Assembly (NCBI GenBank): GCA_016717145.1
Contig: JADKGD010000033.1
Span: 25,241-89,240 of the forward strand
Origin: Saprospiraceae bacterium
Lineage (GTDB): Bacteria > Bacteroidota > Bacteroidia > Chitinophagales > Saprospiraceae
DNA: 64,000 bases
Reading direction: 5' to 3'
Under the pieces are notes generated by a model. The model searched no databases. It was not told the origin of the DNA and saw only the letters and a program-made list of their open reading frames with translations. Made by a program: the position numbers and the translations under genes. Below, piece after piece: positions 46,242 through 55,114 of the stretch; the stretch's first letter is position 1, and every line of letters starts with the position of its first letter.

Positions 46242-48980
46242 ATGGGACAGGTAGCATATATAAATGATAAAATATACCCGGTTGAAGCGGGTCAGACTAT
46301 TCTCCAGTTTGTACGCAAACATCTGGGAAAGGAATTAATTCCGACGCTTTGTGACGCGCCAAATCTTGAGCCTTTTGGCTCATGCCGGGTTTGCAGCGTC
46401 GACGTAGCATTGGTTCAAAATGGGAACACAAAAGTACAAGCATCATGCCATACGCCGGTTATGCCCAATTCTTATATTTATACGGACAGTGATCGTATAA
46501 AAAAATTGCGAAAAAACATCATCGAACTGGTGCTGACCGATCACCCATTAGATTGTCTGACTTGCGAAGTTAATAATAATTGCGAATTGCAAACAGTTGC
46601 AGCCAGGGTAGGTATAAGGGATGTGCGATATCCTGAAGGCAAAAATCATTTGGACCGGAAAAAAGATTTGAGTCATCCATATATGACTTCTGATATGTCA
46701 AAGTGTATCAATTGTTTTAGATGCGTCAGGGCATGTGATGAAATTCAGGGTGAATTTGTCCTTAGTATGGCGGGAAGAGGATTTGACAGTCATATTGTAA
46801 AAAGTTATGAAAATTCCTTTTTCGAATCAGATTGTGTAAGTTGTGGCGCTTGTGCACAGGCTTGCCCAACATCAGCCATTTCGGATATTTATGAATCTAA
46901 ATCCATAGCAGTTGACAAAAAAGTAAGAACCGTATGTACTTACTGTGGTGTAGGTTGCAATCTTGATGTAGCTGTCGTCAATGGCAAAGTTAAATCCATT
47001 CAGGCACCTTATGATGCGACAGTAAATCAAGGACATACGTGTCTGAAAGGACGATATGCTTTTTCTTTTTACAATCATCCGGACAGGATTAAAACGCCGC
47101 TTATCAGAAGAAATGGTGTACTTGAACCTGCCACCTGGGATGAAGCTTATGACTTTATAGCAGACAAACTTACCGAAATAAAACATAAACATGGTCCCGA
47201 TGCCATAGCAGGTATTTCGTCTGCGAGATGTACCAATGAAGAGAATTATATTATGCAGAAATTTATACGGGCTGTGATAGGTACTAATAATATAGATTGT
47301 TGTGCCCGTGTCTGTCATTCCCCAACTGCTTTCGGTATGCAAAAAGCCTTTGGCACCGGAGCTGCTACCAATTCTATTGAAGACATCAAATATACGGATT
47401 GTATCCTTGTAATCGGTGCCAATCCGACGGATGCACATCCGGTCACAGGGGCAAAATTGAAACAATTTGCCATGAAAGGCAAAATGACTATCGTTATAGA
47501 CCCAAGAAGGACAGAACTGGCAAAATATGCACATTATCATCTCCAACTAAAACCGGGAACCAATGTAGCACTCTTGAATATGATGTTGTATTATATCATA
47601 ACCGAAGGTCTTGCTGCCAATGAATTTATTGATAACAGGACAGAAGGGTATGTGGATTTTTGCAACCAGATCAAAAAACTGGATATTGCCGAAATGGAAG
47701 AGGTAACCGGTGTAAACAGACAGCTGGTTAAAGAAGCAGCCATGGCTTATGCAAAGGCACCAAATGCAATGTCTTTTCATGGTCTTGGGGTTACAGAACA
47801 TACACAGGGATCATTTACTGTAATGTTGATTTCAGATTTGGCTATGATAACTGGTAACATTGGTCGCAAAGGTGTCGGAGTCAATCCGTTAAGGGGGCAG
47901 AATAATGTGCAGGGTGCCGCTGATATGGGTTGTCAACCACATCAGGGTGCAGGATATCTCAATGCATACGATCCTGAAATCAATAAACGCTACGCTGCAT
48001 TTTACAAACGTGATATTCCAATAGGCAAAGGTCTAAAGATACCTGAAATGTTTGAAGCTTCTATCGATGGCCATCTCAAAGCTTTATGGCTCATGGGTGA
48101 AGATGTCGTCCAGACAGATCCGAATACAAATAAAGTCATTGCAGCCTTGGAAAATCTGGAAATATTGGTCCTGCAGGAATTGTTTATGACCGAAACTGCT
48201 AAGTATGCTACGGTCATCTTGCCTGGCGCTTCCTTCCTAGAAAAAAGTGGTACTTTTACAAATGGCGAACGCAGAATTCAGCGTGTACAGAAAGTCGTGG
48301 AACCATTACCAGGCACTAAGGCTGATGGACAGATTATTGTGGATATCATGAACAAAATGGGCTACACACAAGCGCCTTATGAGCCGGACACCATGCTTGA
48401 AGAAATTTCGCAGATTGTGCCATTTTTTGTTGGAGCAAAATGGGAGGAATTAGGCGATAACGGCAAACAATGGCCGGTAAAACCTGATGGTAGTGATACT
48501 AATATTTTGCATCGTGAAAGTTTCCAGAATGGCAAGGGCAAGTTTCATTATTTTGATTTTAAAGAATCCAATGAAATCACGGAAAATGGTAAATTATTTC
48601 CTTACATCATAACAACCAACAGGGAACTCGAGCATTATAATTCGGGTACTATGACACGTAGAACGAGCAATGTGGATATTCTGACTGAAGATATATTGAT
48701 GATACATCCTGATGATGCCAAACAAAATTTTATCAGTGATGGAGATATGGTTTGTGTCACCTCACCAAGGGGTAAAGTTGACATAAAAGCGAGAATCACA
48801 GACGAAGTAAAGCCCGGAATTCTGAGTACTACCTTCCATTTTCCGGAAGTCATGCTAAACTTAATCACCAGTGACGAACATGACAGCGAAGCGTTGTGTG
48901 CAGAATACAAAATTGTTGCGGTCAATATCCGAAAAACCAAAGGCAAAAGACAGATAACAAATACAGCATTGGTTGAATAA
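46242..48980 (+). CDS. NAD-dependent formate dehydrogenase alpha (molybdopterin) subunit
   Basis: 912 residues. An N-terminal [2Fe-2S] domain (CDAPNLEPFGSCRVC), a Cys3His motif (HPLDCLTCEVNNNCELQ), two [4Fe-4S] clusters (CINCFRCVRAC, CVSCGACAQACP) and the Mo-bisPGD domain beginning TYCGVGCNLDV. The catalytic residue is Cys (TGT) in CARVCHSP, not selenocysteine. EHTQGSFTVMLISDLAMITGN and GAADMGCQPH support the FDH assignment. It oxidises formate to CO2 in the cytoplasm, or the reverse under reducing conditions. It starts 2 bases after the beta subunit gene. Confidence 0.95.
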   Translation: MGQVAYINDKIYPVEAGQTILQFVRKHLGKELIPTLCDAPNLEPFGSCRVCSVDVALVQNGNTKVQASCHTPVMPNSYIYTDSDRIKKLRKNIIELVLTDHPLDCLTCEVNNNCELQTVAARVGIRDVRYPEGKNHLDRKKDLSHPYMTSDMSKCINCFRCVRACDEIQGEFVLSMAGRGFDSHIVKSYENSFFESDCVSCGACAQACPTSAISDIYESKSIAVDKKVRTVCTYCGVGCNLDVAVVNGKVKSIQAPYDATVNQGHTCLKGRYAFSFYNHPDRIKTPLIRRNGVLEPATWDEAYDFIADKLTEIKHKHGPDAIAGISSARCTNEENYIMQKFIRAVIGTNNIDCCARVCHSPTAFGMQKAFGTGAATNSIEDIKYTDCILVIGANPTDAHPVTGAKLKQFAMKGKMTIVIDPRRTELAKYAHYHLQLKPGTNVALLNMMLYYIITEGLAANEFIDNRTEGYVDFCNQIKKLDIAEMEEVTGVNRQLVKEAAMAYAKAPNAMSFHGLGVTEHTQGSFTVMLISDLAMITGNIGRKGVGVNPLRGQNNVQGAADMGCQPHQGAGYLNAYDPEINKRYAAFYKRDIPIGKGLKIPEMFEASIDGHLKALWLMGEDVVQTDPNTNKVIAALENLEILVLQELFMTETAKYATVILPGASFLEKSGTFTNGERRIQRVQKVVEPLPGTKADGQIIVDIMNKMGYTQAPYEPDTMLEEISQIVPFFVGAKWEELGDNGKQWPVKPDGSDTNILHRESFQNGKGKFHYFDFKESNEITENGKLFPYIITTNRELEHYNSGTMTRRTSNVDILTEDILMIHPDDAKQNFISDGDMVCVTSPRGKVDIKARITDEVKPGILSTTFHFPEVMLNLITSDEHDSEALCAEYKIVAVNIRKTKGKRQITNTALVE

Positions 48981-49003
48981 ATACATTAATGGTGACATGG
49001 CTT

Positions 49004-49033
49004 TAATAGTTAGAAAAAAGAGAATAACTATTA
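49004..49033 (+). repeat. Short inverted repeat after the fdh operon
   Basis: Perfect 9-bp arms TAATAGTTA (49004-49012) and TAACTATTA (49025-49033), followed by GGCTTTT. It could end the fdh transcript weakly; it also marks the left edge of the toxin-like islet. Confidence 0.5.
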
Positions 49034-49040
49034 GGCTTTT

Positions 49041-49289
49041 GTGGTTAATTCAGTCTTTATTAATTATAAAACTTTCACGGAAAGGACAATTTCCCACGAA
49101 ATAGGGCATGGCAAATTTTATTTATTTCATCCAAACCAATTTAAAACTTTTGGTCAGACTGGGATAGTAAATTATGATATCAATAATTTTATGAACAGTG
49201 GAGATTTATATTATTCTAACGGAGCCCCACCTATTAACAAAACAATGTTGCGAAAAGATCAATGGAAGCTAATACATAAATATAATTAA
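49041..49289 (+). pseudogene. Orphan C-terminal zincin (HExxH) toxin-like module
   Basis: 82 residues with no ATG near the start: the frame opens after TAG at 49032 and can begin only at GTG 49041. It carries the zinc-protease motif SHEIGHGKFYLFHP, then NNFMNSGDLYY and LRKDQWKLIHKY. This HEIGH...FH / N-F/I-MN-S-G-D / RKxQWxLIH layout is what I associate with the C-terminal metallopeptidase tips of Bacteroidota polymorphic toxins; I am fairly but not fully sure. No delivery or N-terminal domain is encoded upstream, so it is a detached toxin tip or a truncated remnant. The lipoprotein gene behind it starts 4 bases later. Confidence 0.6.
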
Positions 49290-49292
49290 TCC

Positions 49293-49949
49293 ATGAAATA
49301 CATTTATTTAATTTCGATTATAGCTGTTTTATCATGCTCAAAAAGAACAATAATCTCATGTAAAAATGACAGAGATGTAAATTCTTTGTCCCAAAAATAT
49401 AATGGGAATAGCCAAGATATCAAATTATTGAAATGCAAATCTATATCTTACAATCCGATAGAAGAAAATTCAAACAAACTAGCTAGTCTACTAATATGTT
49501 TATCAGATTCATTGGGTATTGGTAATCCTTATTATATTGACAGATACATTGATGTATTAAATTCTAAAATAGATTTTGTTAAAAACTGGGATCAAACTTC
49601 TATGATTTTAAACTCAAAGCCAAGAGGTGAGAAAGTATTCAAAGCTTTAATAAATGTAGCAAATATTTTTGAATGTTATAATGATTTTACCCTAAGTGAA
49701 GATGGTCATAGTTTTGGAAGATATTCAATTCATTCTTTTTTTTTCAAGGCTTATACCTCTATGATAATTAGCATCGATGGAATGTCTGTAGACAGGTACC
49801 TTGAAATAAATGTTCCGTATACTCCAGATAGAAGAAGACAAGAAGATAAAGATAAGTGTCAAGAGTCACTTTATCGGGATTATTATAACGCCATCATCAA
49901 GGCCAACAAAGAAGGCAAAATCGTCTTAAAAAAATATGGTGAAGAATAA
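49293..49949 (+). CDS. Lipoprotein, putative immunity partner 1
   Basis: 218 residues with a lipobox (IAVLSC, Cys at 15). No known family. It ends YYNAIIKANKEGKIVLKK, which matches the end of the next gene's product (FYYCEIKKAYAEGKIILKE), so the two are paralogues. It starts 4 bases after the zincin fragment, which suggests co-transcription. A periplasmic lipoprotein next to a toxin tip fits an immunity protein; this is inference from context. Confidence 0.7.
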   Translation: MKYIYLISIIAVLSCSKRTIISCKNDRDVNSLSQKYNGNSQDIKLLKCKSISYNPIEENSNKLASLLICLSDSLGIGNPYYIDRYIDVLNSKIDFVKNWDQTSMILNSKPRGEKVFKALINVANIFECYNDFTLSEDGHSFGRYSIHSFFFKAYTSMIISIDGMSVDRYLEINVPYTPDRRRQEDKDKCQESLYRDYYNAIIKANKEGKIVLKKYGEE

Positions 49950-50042
49950 AATTATATATGGATAAACATGTTTATATCGCAACGTTCGAAAAAATCAATA
50001 ATATTGCTTATCGAGTTTCCAACCAATCATAAGATAATACCA

Positions 50043-50794
50043 ATGGAAAAAATATTTACAAATATGTACCATTGATGGTAATAGCCGTTTTTTTTTCCTG
50101 CGCTGTCCTAAAAAAAGAAAATGTTGAGACAAAAGAAACCAGTATGGCGTCTAACCCATGCCAGCCCAATGGTTCATGTGAAGATAAATTGGTGTGTCAT
50201 AAGTCTTTTTTTCAGGATGGATGGTATATTCCTAAAACGGCAGATACTATTTATTATACATATAATAAAGATGGAACCATCTCTGAAATAACAACTATCA
50301 GGGATATTTTGTGGAGATGTGCCGAATCAGAAGTTAGCAAAGGAAGTCTGAAAGCACATCATATAGTACTGCCATATTATAAGAATGAAGCTGAGCGATT
50401 AAAATCAAAAAATGAAATACCCTCTATGCTTGCTTATGAATTTTATGACATAAAAGTAAGAATTTTTGGTGCTCTCAGAGGAAAAGATGCATTTGAGCTG
50501 GCATTGATGTACGCTAGTGAAACAAAAGAAATACCTTGGTCTGATTATAATCATGGAGGCAACACCGGGTTAAATGTGATAACCTACATTATCAATCCAA
50601 TGATTAAATCAGTAGGCGGATATGATAATTTAAGTGAGTATTTAAGGATTGATAAAAAGAAAAACAGGAGCTGTAAATGGATCGTTTCCAGACCAAACGA
50701 AATAGGTGATTATGAATTTTATTATTGTGAGATCAAAAAAGCCTATGCTGAAGGAAAAATAATCCTTAAAGAACAATGCCGAAGCAAATCTTGA
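50043..50794 (+). CDS. Lipoprotein, putative immunity partner 2 (frame disturbed near the start)
   Basis: About 250 residues. The coding frame can be read from TTG 50072 (MMVIAVFFSC, lipobox Cys). An ATG at 50043 followed by an A6 run (50047-50052) joins it as MEKNIYKYVPLMVIAVFFSC if one A is restored, a far better signal peptide, so 50043 is the likely true start. The middle holds SDYNHGGNTGLNVITY; the end is related to the preceding lipoprotein. After the stop, another frame stays open to 50886 with protein-like content (VKPTNTVYDTISIDYV), so the 3' end may also be shifted. Function unknown; putative immunity protein by context. Confidence 0.65.
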
Positions 50795-50899
50795 ATCAGT
50801 CAATAATATTATCAAAGTCAAACCAACAAATACCGTATATGATACGATATCCATTGATTATGTAAACCTGATTTTCAACAAAAAATAATCTTGTTGTCA

Positions 50900-51478
50900 T
50901 TACTTTTGACCCTCTAAATATTGTACTAATTTTTGGACAGCAATCGCACGGTGACTGATGGTGTTTTTGATGGATGCATCAAGTTCAGCAAAGGTCTGTT
51001 GATGTCCATCCGGGATAAAAATGGGATCATAACCAAAGCCATCATTTCCGGATCGCTCTAAAGCAATGTTGCCCCGCACAATACCTTCAAAAAACCGTGT
51101 ACCTTTCTGATCTTGCAAGGCGATGATGGTGCGGAATTGTGCACCTCTGTTTTTAATGCCTTCCATTGCTTTGAGCAATTTATCCATATTCAAGCCAGGA
51201 TCTTTTTTTTCTCCTGCATAACGTGCCGTATGTACACCCGGAGCACCATGTAGTGCATCAACCTCCAGACCCGTATCTTCAGCTAGTGACACATATCCCG
51301 TTTTATCAAATAGATAGCTGGCTTTTATTTCCGCATTTTTTTCCAGAGTGTCACCGGTTTCTGGTATTTCTTCAAGGATGCCGATGTCTTTCAACCCTTT
51401 GATGTGGTAGTCGGGAAGCATATGTCTTATTTCACTGAGCTTATGATCATTTGAAGAAGCAAAAATTAATGTTTTCAT
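50900..51478 (-). CDS. rdgB: XTP/dITP (HAM1/RdgB) pyrophosphatase
   Basis: About 192 residues from ATG 51478 (an in-frame start three codons earlier is less typical). FASSNDHKLSEIRHML at the N-terminus, SLAEDTGLEVDAL with the catalytic acids, GAPGVHTARYAG, and GNDGFGYDPIFIPDG are diagnostic; SHRAIAVQKL closes the domain. It hydrolyses XTP, ITP and dITP to the monophosphates and keeps deaminated purines out of nucleic acids. Follows a small conserved unknown gene with almost no gap. Confidence 0.94.
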   Translation of the reverse strand: MKTLIFASSNDHKLSEIRHMLPDYHIKGLKDIGILEEIPETGDTLEKNAEIKASYLFDKTGYVSLAEDTGLEVDALHGAPGVHTARYAGEKKDPGLNMDKLLKAMEGIKNRGAQFRTIIALQDQKGTRFFEGIVRGNIALERSGNDGFGYDPIFIPDGHQQTFAELDASIKNTISHRAIAVQKLVQYLEGQK

Positions 51479-51487
51479 TGTTGTCAA

Positions 51488-51916
51488 TTAAGTTAAAAAC
51501 ATTTTTTGAAGCAGACTCCAGAGATGCTGACTTTTTGCCGGTACAGCTTTTATATCCTTTATGCTGTCAAGTATAAGTGCCTTGGACTGATCAAAATACA
51601 GGATCTCGTTTAGCTTGTACTCTATATTAAAGCCCAAGTTTTCAGGATTGATGCCAAATATTAAAAGGTCAGTATGGTCCAATTGTAGTGCACTAAGGCT
51701 TAAATGCTGATCTTTTTCCAATAGGACCAAATAAATATCGTTTTCGAAGTCATATTTTATGGCGGTTATCATCTTTTGAAGGGTAGTTTGTTCAACTTCT
51801 GAAAATTCCTCTTTTGAGCAAACGACCAATAACTTTTTAAGCCCTTTACCTTGTATAGATATGGCATTTATATCAAAATTCGGAATCTTAAAAATCATAT
51901 TTTTTGTCCCTAACAT
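51488..51916 (-). CDS. Conserved small protein of unknown function upstream of rdgB
   Basis: 142 residues (a Met at codon 7, 51898, is an alternative start). No signal peptide or membrane helix. An alternating alpha/beta pattern (LKKLLVVCSKEEF, YDFENDIYLVLLEKD, HTDLLIFGINPENLGF, SKALILDSIKDIKAVPAKSQHLWSLL) suggests a small Rossmann-like fold. I do not recognise the family. It forms an operon with rdgB. Confidence 0.7.
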   Translation of the reverse strand: MLGTKNMIFKIPNFDINAISIQGKGLKKLLVVCSKEEFSEVEQTTLQKMITAIKYDFENDIYLVLLEKDQHLSLSALQLDHTDLLIFGINPENLGFNIEYKLNEILYFDQSKALILDSIKDIKAVPAKSQHLWSLLQKMFLT

Positions 51917-52141
51917 CAGAATTATATTTCTTTAAATGTAAAAATAAAAAATTATGTTTGATAAAGTTAAAAATAATTGCCTGCAAATAGAATTTTATAA
52001 AATTTATCTTACTTTTGTACTGCAAAGTAAATAAAATTTGACTGAAAGTCGGTAAGGGGGGGAGCAAAGTTTTTTAATGCATGACGGTGGTCAAACTTAT
52101 GTTTATCAAATTGTTTATTCACATCAAAAAATTTGCTTCAA

Positions 52142-53197
52142 ATGAGTTACCAGTTCAAGATCACAAAGACCCAACATTCTTCTCTTTCCAACGTTGATTT
52201 TAATAATATTCCATTCGGTAAGGTATTTTCTGATCACATGTTTGTAGCAGATTTTATCAATGGAGAATGGACAAATCTGGAAATCGTTCCGGTCGGTAAA
52301 ATTTCTGTCCATCCGGGCAATATGGCATGGCATTACGGTCAGGCTATATTTGAAGGTATGAAAGCGTCAAGAGATGCAGCTGGAAATGCCTTACTTTTCA
52401 GACCGGAACTACATGCAAAAAGGTTGAATGCTTCCGCCCGAAGGATGTGTATGCCTGAATTGCCTGAAGATCTTTTTTTACAGGCTATTCATACGCTTGT
52501 GGATATGGAAAAAGCATGGATTCCACCGGCTGTTGGTTCTGCTTTATATATCAGACCATTTATGATAGCAATGGACGAGACTATTGGTGTTAAAGCATCG
52601 GAAACATATAAATTTATCATCTTTGTCATGCCGGTAGGACCATATTACAGCCAGCCTGTCAATCTGCTTGCGCAGGACACATACGTCAGGGCTGTCGTTG
52701 GCGGCGTGGGAGAGGCAAAAACAGCCGGAAATTATGCCGCGTCTTTATTGCCGGCAACAATGGCTAGAAAAGAGGGATATGATCAGGTTATGTGGCTTGA
52801 TGGTGTCCATAAAAAGTACATCCAGGAAGTTGGAACGATGAATATATTTTTTGTTGTTGGCGATGAAGTCATCACACCTAATTTAGATGGCGCTATACTG
52901 GATGGTATCACCAGAAAATGTATCATCGAATTATTAAAGGATAAAGGATATAAAGTTGTAAAGCGACCCATTACCATCGACGAGATTATGAAAGCTGACA
53001 CCGCTGGTACGCTTAAGGAAATATTTGGCTCGGGAACAGCAGCTGTTATAGCACCTGTTGGGAAATTAAAGTATAAGGATAAAGTGATCACATTACATCC
53101 TGAAAATTATGAAGTTAGTTCGTTTGCAAAAAATACAATAAATGGTATTCGAAATCGTACCATAGAAGATAAATATGGTTGGATTGTGCCTGCATGA
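52142..53197 (+). CDS. ilvE: Branched-chain amino acid aminotransferase
   Basis: 351 residues from ATG 52142. Fold-type IV PLP enzyme: YGQAIFEGMKA, LFRPELHAKRLNASARRM, the PLP lysine K193 in VGEAKTAGNYAASL, YIQEVGTMNIFFV and GILDGITRKC-like DGAILDGITRKC. It catalyses the last step of Leu, Ile and Val synthesis and the first step of their breakdown. A -7-like TACTTTTG at 52010-52017 gives a leader of about 120 bases. No regulatory leader peptide was found in it. Ends at a terminator. Confidence 0.95.
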   Translation: MSYQFKITKTQHSSLSNVDFNNIPFGKVFSDHMFVADFINGEWTNLEIVPVGKISVHPGNMAWHYGQAIFEGMKASRDAAGNALLFRPELHAKRLNASARRMCMPELPEDLFLQAIHTLVDMEKAWIPPAVGSALYIRPFMIAMDETIGVKASETYKFIIFVMPVGPYYSQPVNLLAQDTYVRAVVGGVGEAKTAGNYAASLLPATMARKEGYDQVMWLDGVHKKYIQEVGTMNIFFVVGDEVITPNLDGAILDGITRKCIIELLKDKGYKVVKRPITIDEIMKADTAGTLKEIFGSGTAAVIAPVGKLKYKDKVITLHPENYEVSSFAKNTINGIRNRTIEDKYGWIVPA

Positions 53198-53219
53198 TAC
53201 CATAAATAATCAAAATTAT

Positions 53220-53254
53220 AAAGCCTGACAGATATCAATTTGTCGGGCTTTTTA
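53220..53254 (+). terminator. Intrinsic terminator of ilvE
   Basis: Arms AAAGCCTGACA (53220-53230) and TGTCGGGCTTT (53241-53251), 11 bp with one G-T pair, then T-rich. Confidence 0.88.
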
Positions 53255-53487
53255 ATTAAGGAAGCAATTATAAATCCAAAACATTATAAATACTCGTATA
53301 TCATTGCGAGATTAATTTGTACAGAATTGGACATTTTAATATACATAATTGTCGTTTACTTTAATAAAATATAAAATAAAAAACGTGTCATTTGATCTGC
53401 CATTTTGTGAATAATTTTTACCTTTGACAGGATTCTTGCAAGCTAGGAGGATAAACAAATTAGATCATAGATATACAAACTGTCATA

Positions 53488-54018
53488 TTGTCCATCAGGA
53501 AGGGTGAAGAATCCGGATTGAAAACCTTATACCATCATTATGCGGATGCGATATATGGTATCATACTACGTATTCTTAAAAGACATGAAGAGTCTGAGGA
53601 AGTACTTCAGGCGGTCTTTTTGAAAGTATGGAATAATATTGACTCATACAATGAATCTAAAGCCACCATATTTACATGGATGGCTCAGATAGCCCGAAAC
53701 ACAGCCATTGACAGAAGCAGATTGAAGTCATTTAATATGGATTCAAAAACCAGTTCTATTGATATATCTGAAAGTGAGATAGGCATAGAAGCAAAATATA
53801 GTGGCATAGATGTAAGCGCGTTGATTAAAAATTTGCCTGAAAAGTACAGCATTTTGATAGATAAAATGTTTTTGGAAGGTTGTACGCAACAAGAGATCGC
53901 AGATGAATTGGAGATGCCATTAGGAACTGTAAAGACGAGACTAAGAGAAGCCATTAAAATTCTCAGAGAGTCATTAAAAGAAGAAAAACATTTGTTGTAT
54001 ATACTTTTTGTAATGTAA
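53488..54018 (+). CDS. ECF-type RNA polymerase sigma factor
   Basis: 176 residues. Region 2 (LYHHYADAIYGIILRILKRHEESEEVLQAVFLKVW) and region 4 (GCTQQEIADELEMPLGTVKTRLREA) are clear. No ATG is available: TTG 53488 begins SIRKGEESG, and the frame stays open back to a stop at 53461, so an atypical upstream start is also possible. TACCTTTG at 53419-53426 matches the -7 consensus. The anti-sigma gene follows 9 bases later, the usual arrangement of the sigma-K/RskA-like pairs. Confidence 0.88.
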   Translation: MSIRKGEESGLKTLYHHYADAIYGIILRILKRHEESEEVLQAVFLKVWNNIDSYNESKATIFTWMAQIARNTAIDRSRLKSFNMDSKTSSIDISESEIGIEAKYSGIDVSALIKNLPEKYSILIDKMFLEGCTQQEIADELEMPLGTVKTRLREAIKILRESLKEEKHLLYILFVM

Positions 54019-54027
54019 TAAAAAAGA

Positions 54028-54813
54028 TTGGACGTTAAAACATACATAGAATCAGGTATTTTAGAGCTTTATGTGCTCGGGCAACTAACTCAGGAAGAAG
54101 AGGTAGAAGTTCAGCAAATGCAGTCTGCTAACATAGAAATCCAAAGAGAAATTTATGAAATCTCTGTGGGGCTGGAAAAATATGGACAGCTTAAAGCCAT
54201 CAAAGCACCTGATTCAGTACATAGCAGACTTTTTGATAACTTACCACCTAAAACGCCTTCCGATACTGCGACTTCCGGTAAAAATTCTGACCCAAAACCA
54301 GATGCAGGTTTAGGCTGGAATTTATTGACGACGTTATTTGCCTTAATATCCTTACTTGGTTTTAGTTTGTATATTATTCAGAAATCTGAACATAAGACTG
54401 CAGTTCAAAAATACGAACAATCTATAAAAGCGTGTGATTCTATAAGCAATCAACAACAAATACAATACGCGCTGCTAAATCAAATCAATAACCCGAATAA
54501 TAAGATTATCGATATGACACCTACAGCGGGATATCCGGGCATAGCAGTTTATTTGCACCACAACACTATAGAAAAGAAAAACTTTTTGCAGCTCATTAGC
54601 CTTCCGACATTAAGCGAAGATCAGGCTTTTCAACTATGGTCCCTGAAGGATGGCGCTGCACCAATGCCGTTAAATGTATTTGTGGATAGAAACAAAATCA
54701 TAGAAGTCGCTTATATTGACAACACAGCAACCTATGCCATAACTATAGAACCTAAAGGCGGCAGTAAAGCACCTTCATTGGATAAATTGATAGGCACCAT
54801 AGGCGTTATTTAA
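54028..54813 (+). CDS. RskA-like anti-sigma factor
   Basis: 261 residues starting at TTG (MDVKTYIESGILELYVLGQL, the family's usual opening). The N-terminal zinc-free anti-sigma domain binds the sigma factor; one transmembrane helix at about 91-112 (LLTTLFALISLLGFSLYII); the periplasmic part is the anti-sigma-K factor domain (LPTLSEDQAFQLWSLKDGAAPMPLNVF, TYAITIEPKGGS). It holds the upstream-encoded sigma factor at the membrane until a signal, often redox-related, releases it. Operon with the sigma gene. Confidence 0.88.
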   Translation: MDVKTYIESGILELYVLGQLTQEEEVEVQQMQSANIEIQREIYEISVGLEKYGQLKAIKAPDSVHSRLFDNLPPKTPSDTATSGKNSDPKPDAGLGWNLLTTLFALISLLGFSLYIIQKSEHKTAVQKYEQSIKACDSISNQQQIQYALLNQINNPNNKIIDMTPTAGYPGIAVYLHHNTIEKKNFLQLISLPTLSEDQAFQLWSLKDGAAPMPLNVFVDRNKIIEVAYIDNTATYAITIEPKGGSKAPSLDKLIGTIGVI

Positions 54814-54925
54814 AATTTTTGCCAAAATCTGTGGGTCAGAAACGATATTGTTTGCTAATATCATTTGTGACTATTGAACAACTATCCCGATTTAATATTT
54901 AACTTGTGCACTAATAAATATCAAA

Positions 54926-55095
54926 CCTGGATTATGCATTAGAAAATCTATTCCGAAGTTAAAATACTGCAAATCAGAATCCGCTTTGGCGGACTATTTA
55001 TCTTCTGTAACCGTAGCGGTGCTACGCTTTTCGAATATAAATAGCTGATTTATTGTATTTTGGCTTCTCATAACGAAGTTCTAATGCAATTCGGG
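54926..55095. repeat. 170-base imperfect palindrome with side hairpins (structured RNA or MITE-like element)
   Basis: Nested pairing over the whole stretch. Outer: TGCATTAGAA (54935-54944)/TTCTAATGCA (55079-55088), extended outwards by about 7 wobble-containing pairs. Then GAAG-TT-AAAATAC (54955-54967)/GTATTTT-GG-CTTC (55055-55067), AAATCAG (54971-54977)/CTGATTT (55045-55051), CTATTTAT (54994-55001)/ATAAATAG (55037-55044), TTC/GAA. Side or tip hairpins are TCCGC/GCGGA (54980-54993) and CGTAGC/GCTACG (55012-55026). It fills most of the 301-base gap between the anti-sigma gene and the PH-domain operon; no gene is seen there. Confidence 0.75.
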
Positions 55096-55114
55096 TTAAA
55101 CCAAAAGTTATCTT

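Noticed and set aside
47290..47330. Possible selenocysteine in formate dehydrogenase
   Set aside because: The catalytic codon is TGT (Cys); no in-frame TGA occurs.
46872..47546. Long minus-strand open frame (224 codons) inside the formate dehydrogenase alpha gene
   Set aside because: It is a shadow of a well-conserved plus-strand gene, with improbable composition (many Cys, Tyr, Phe) and no family likeness.
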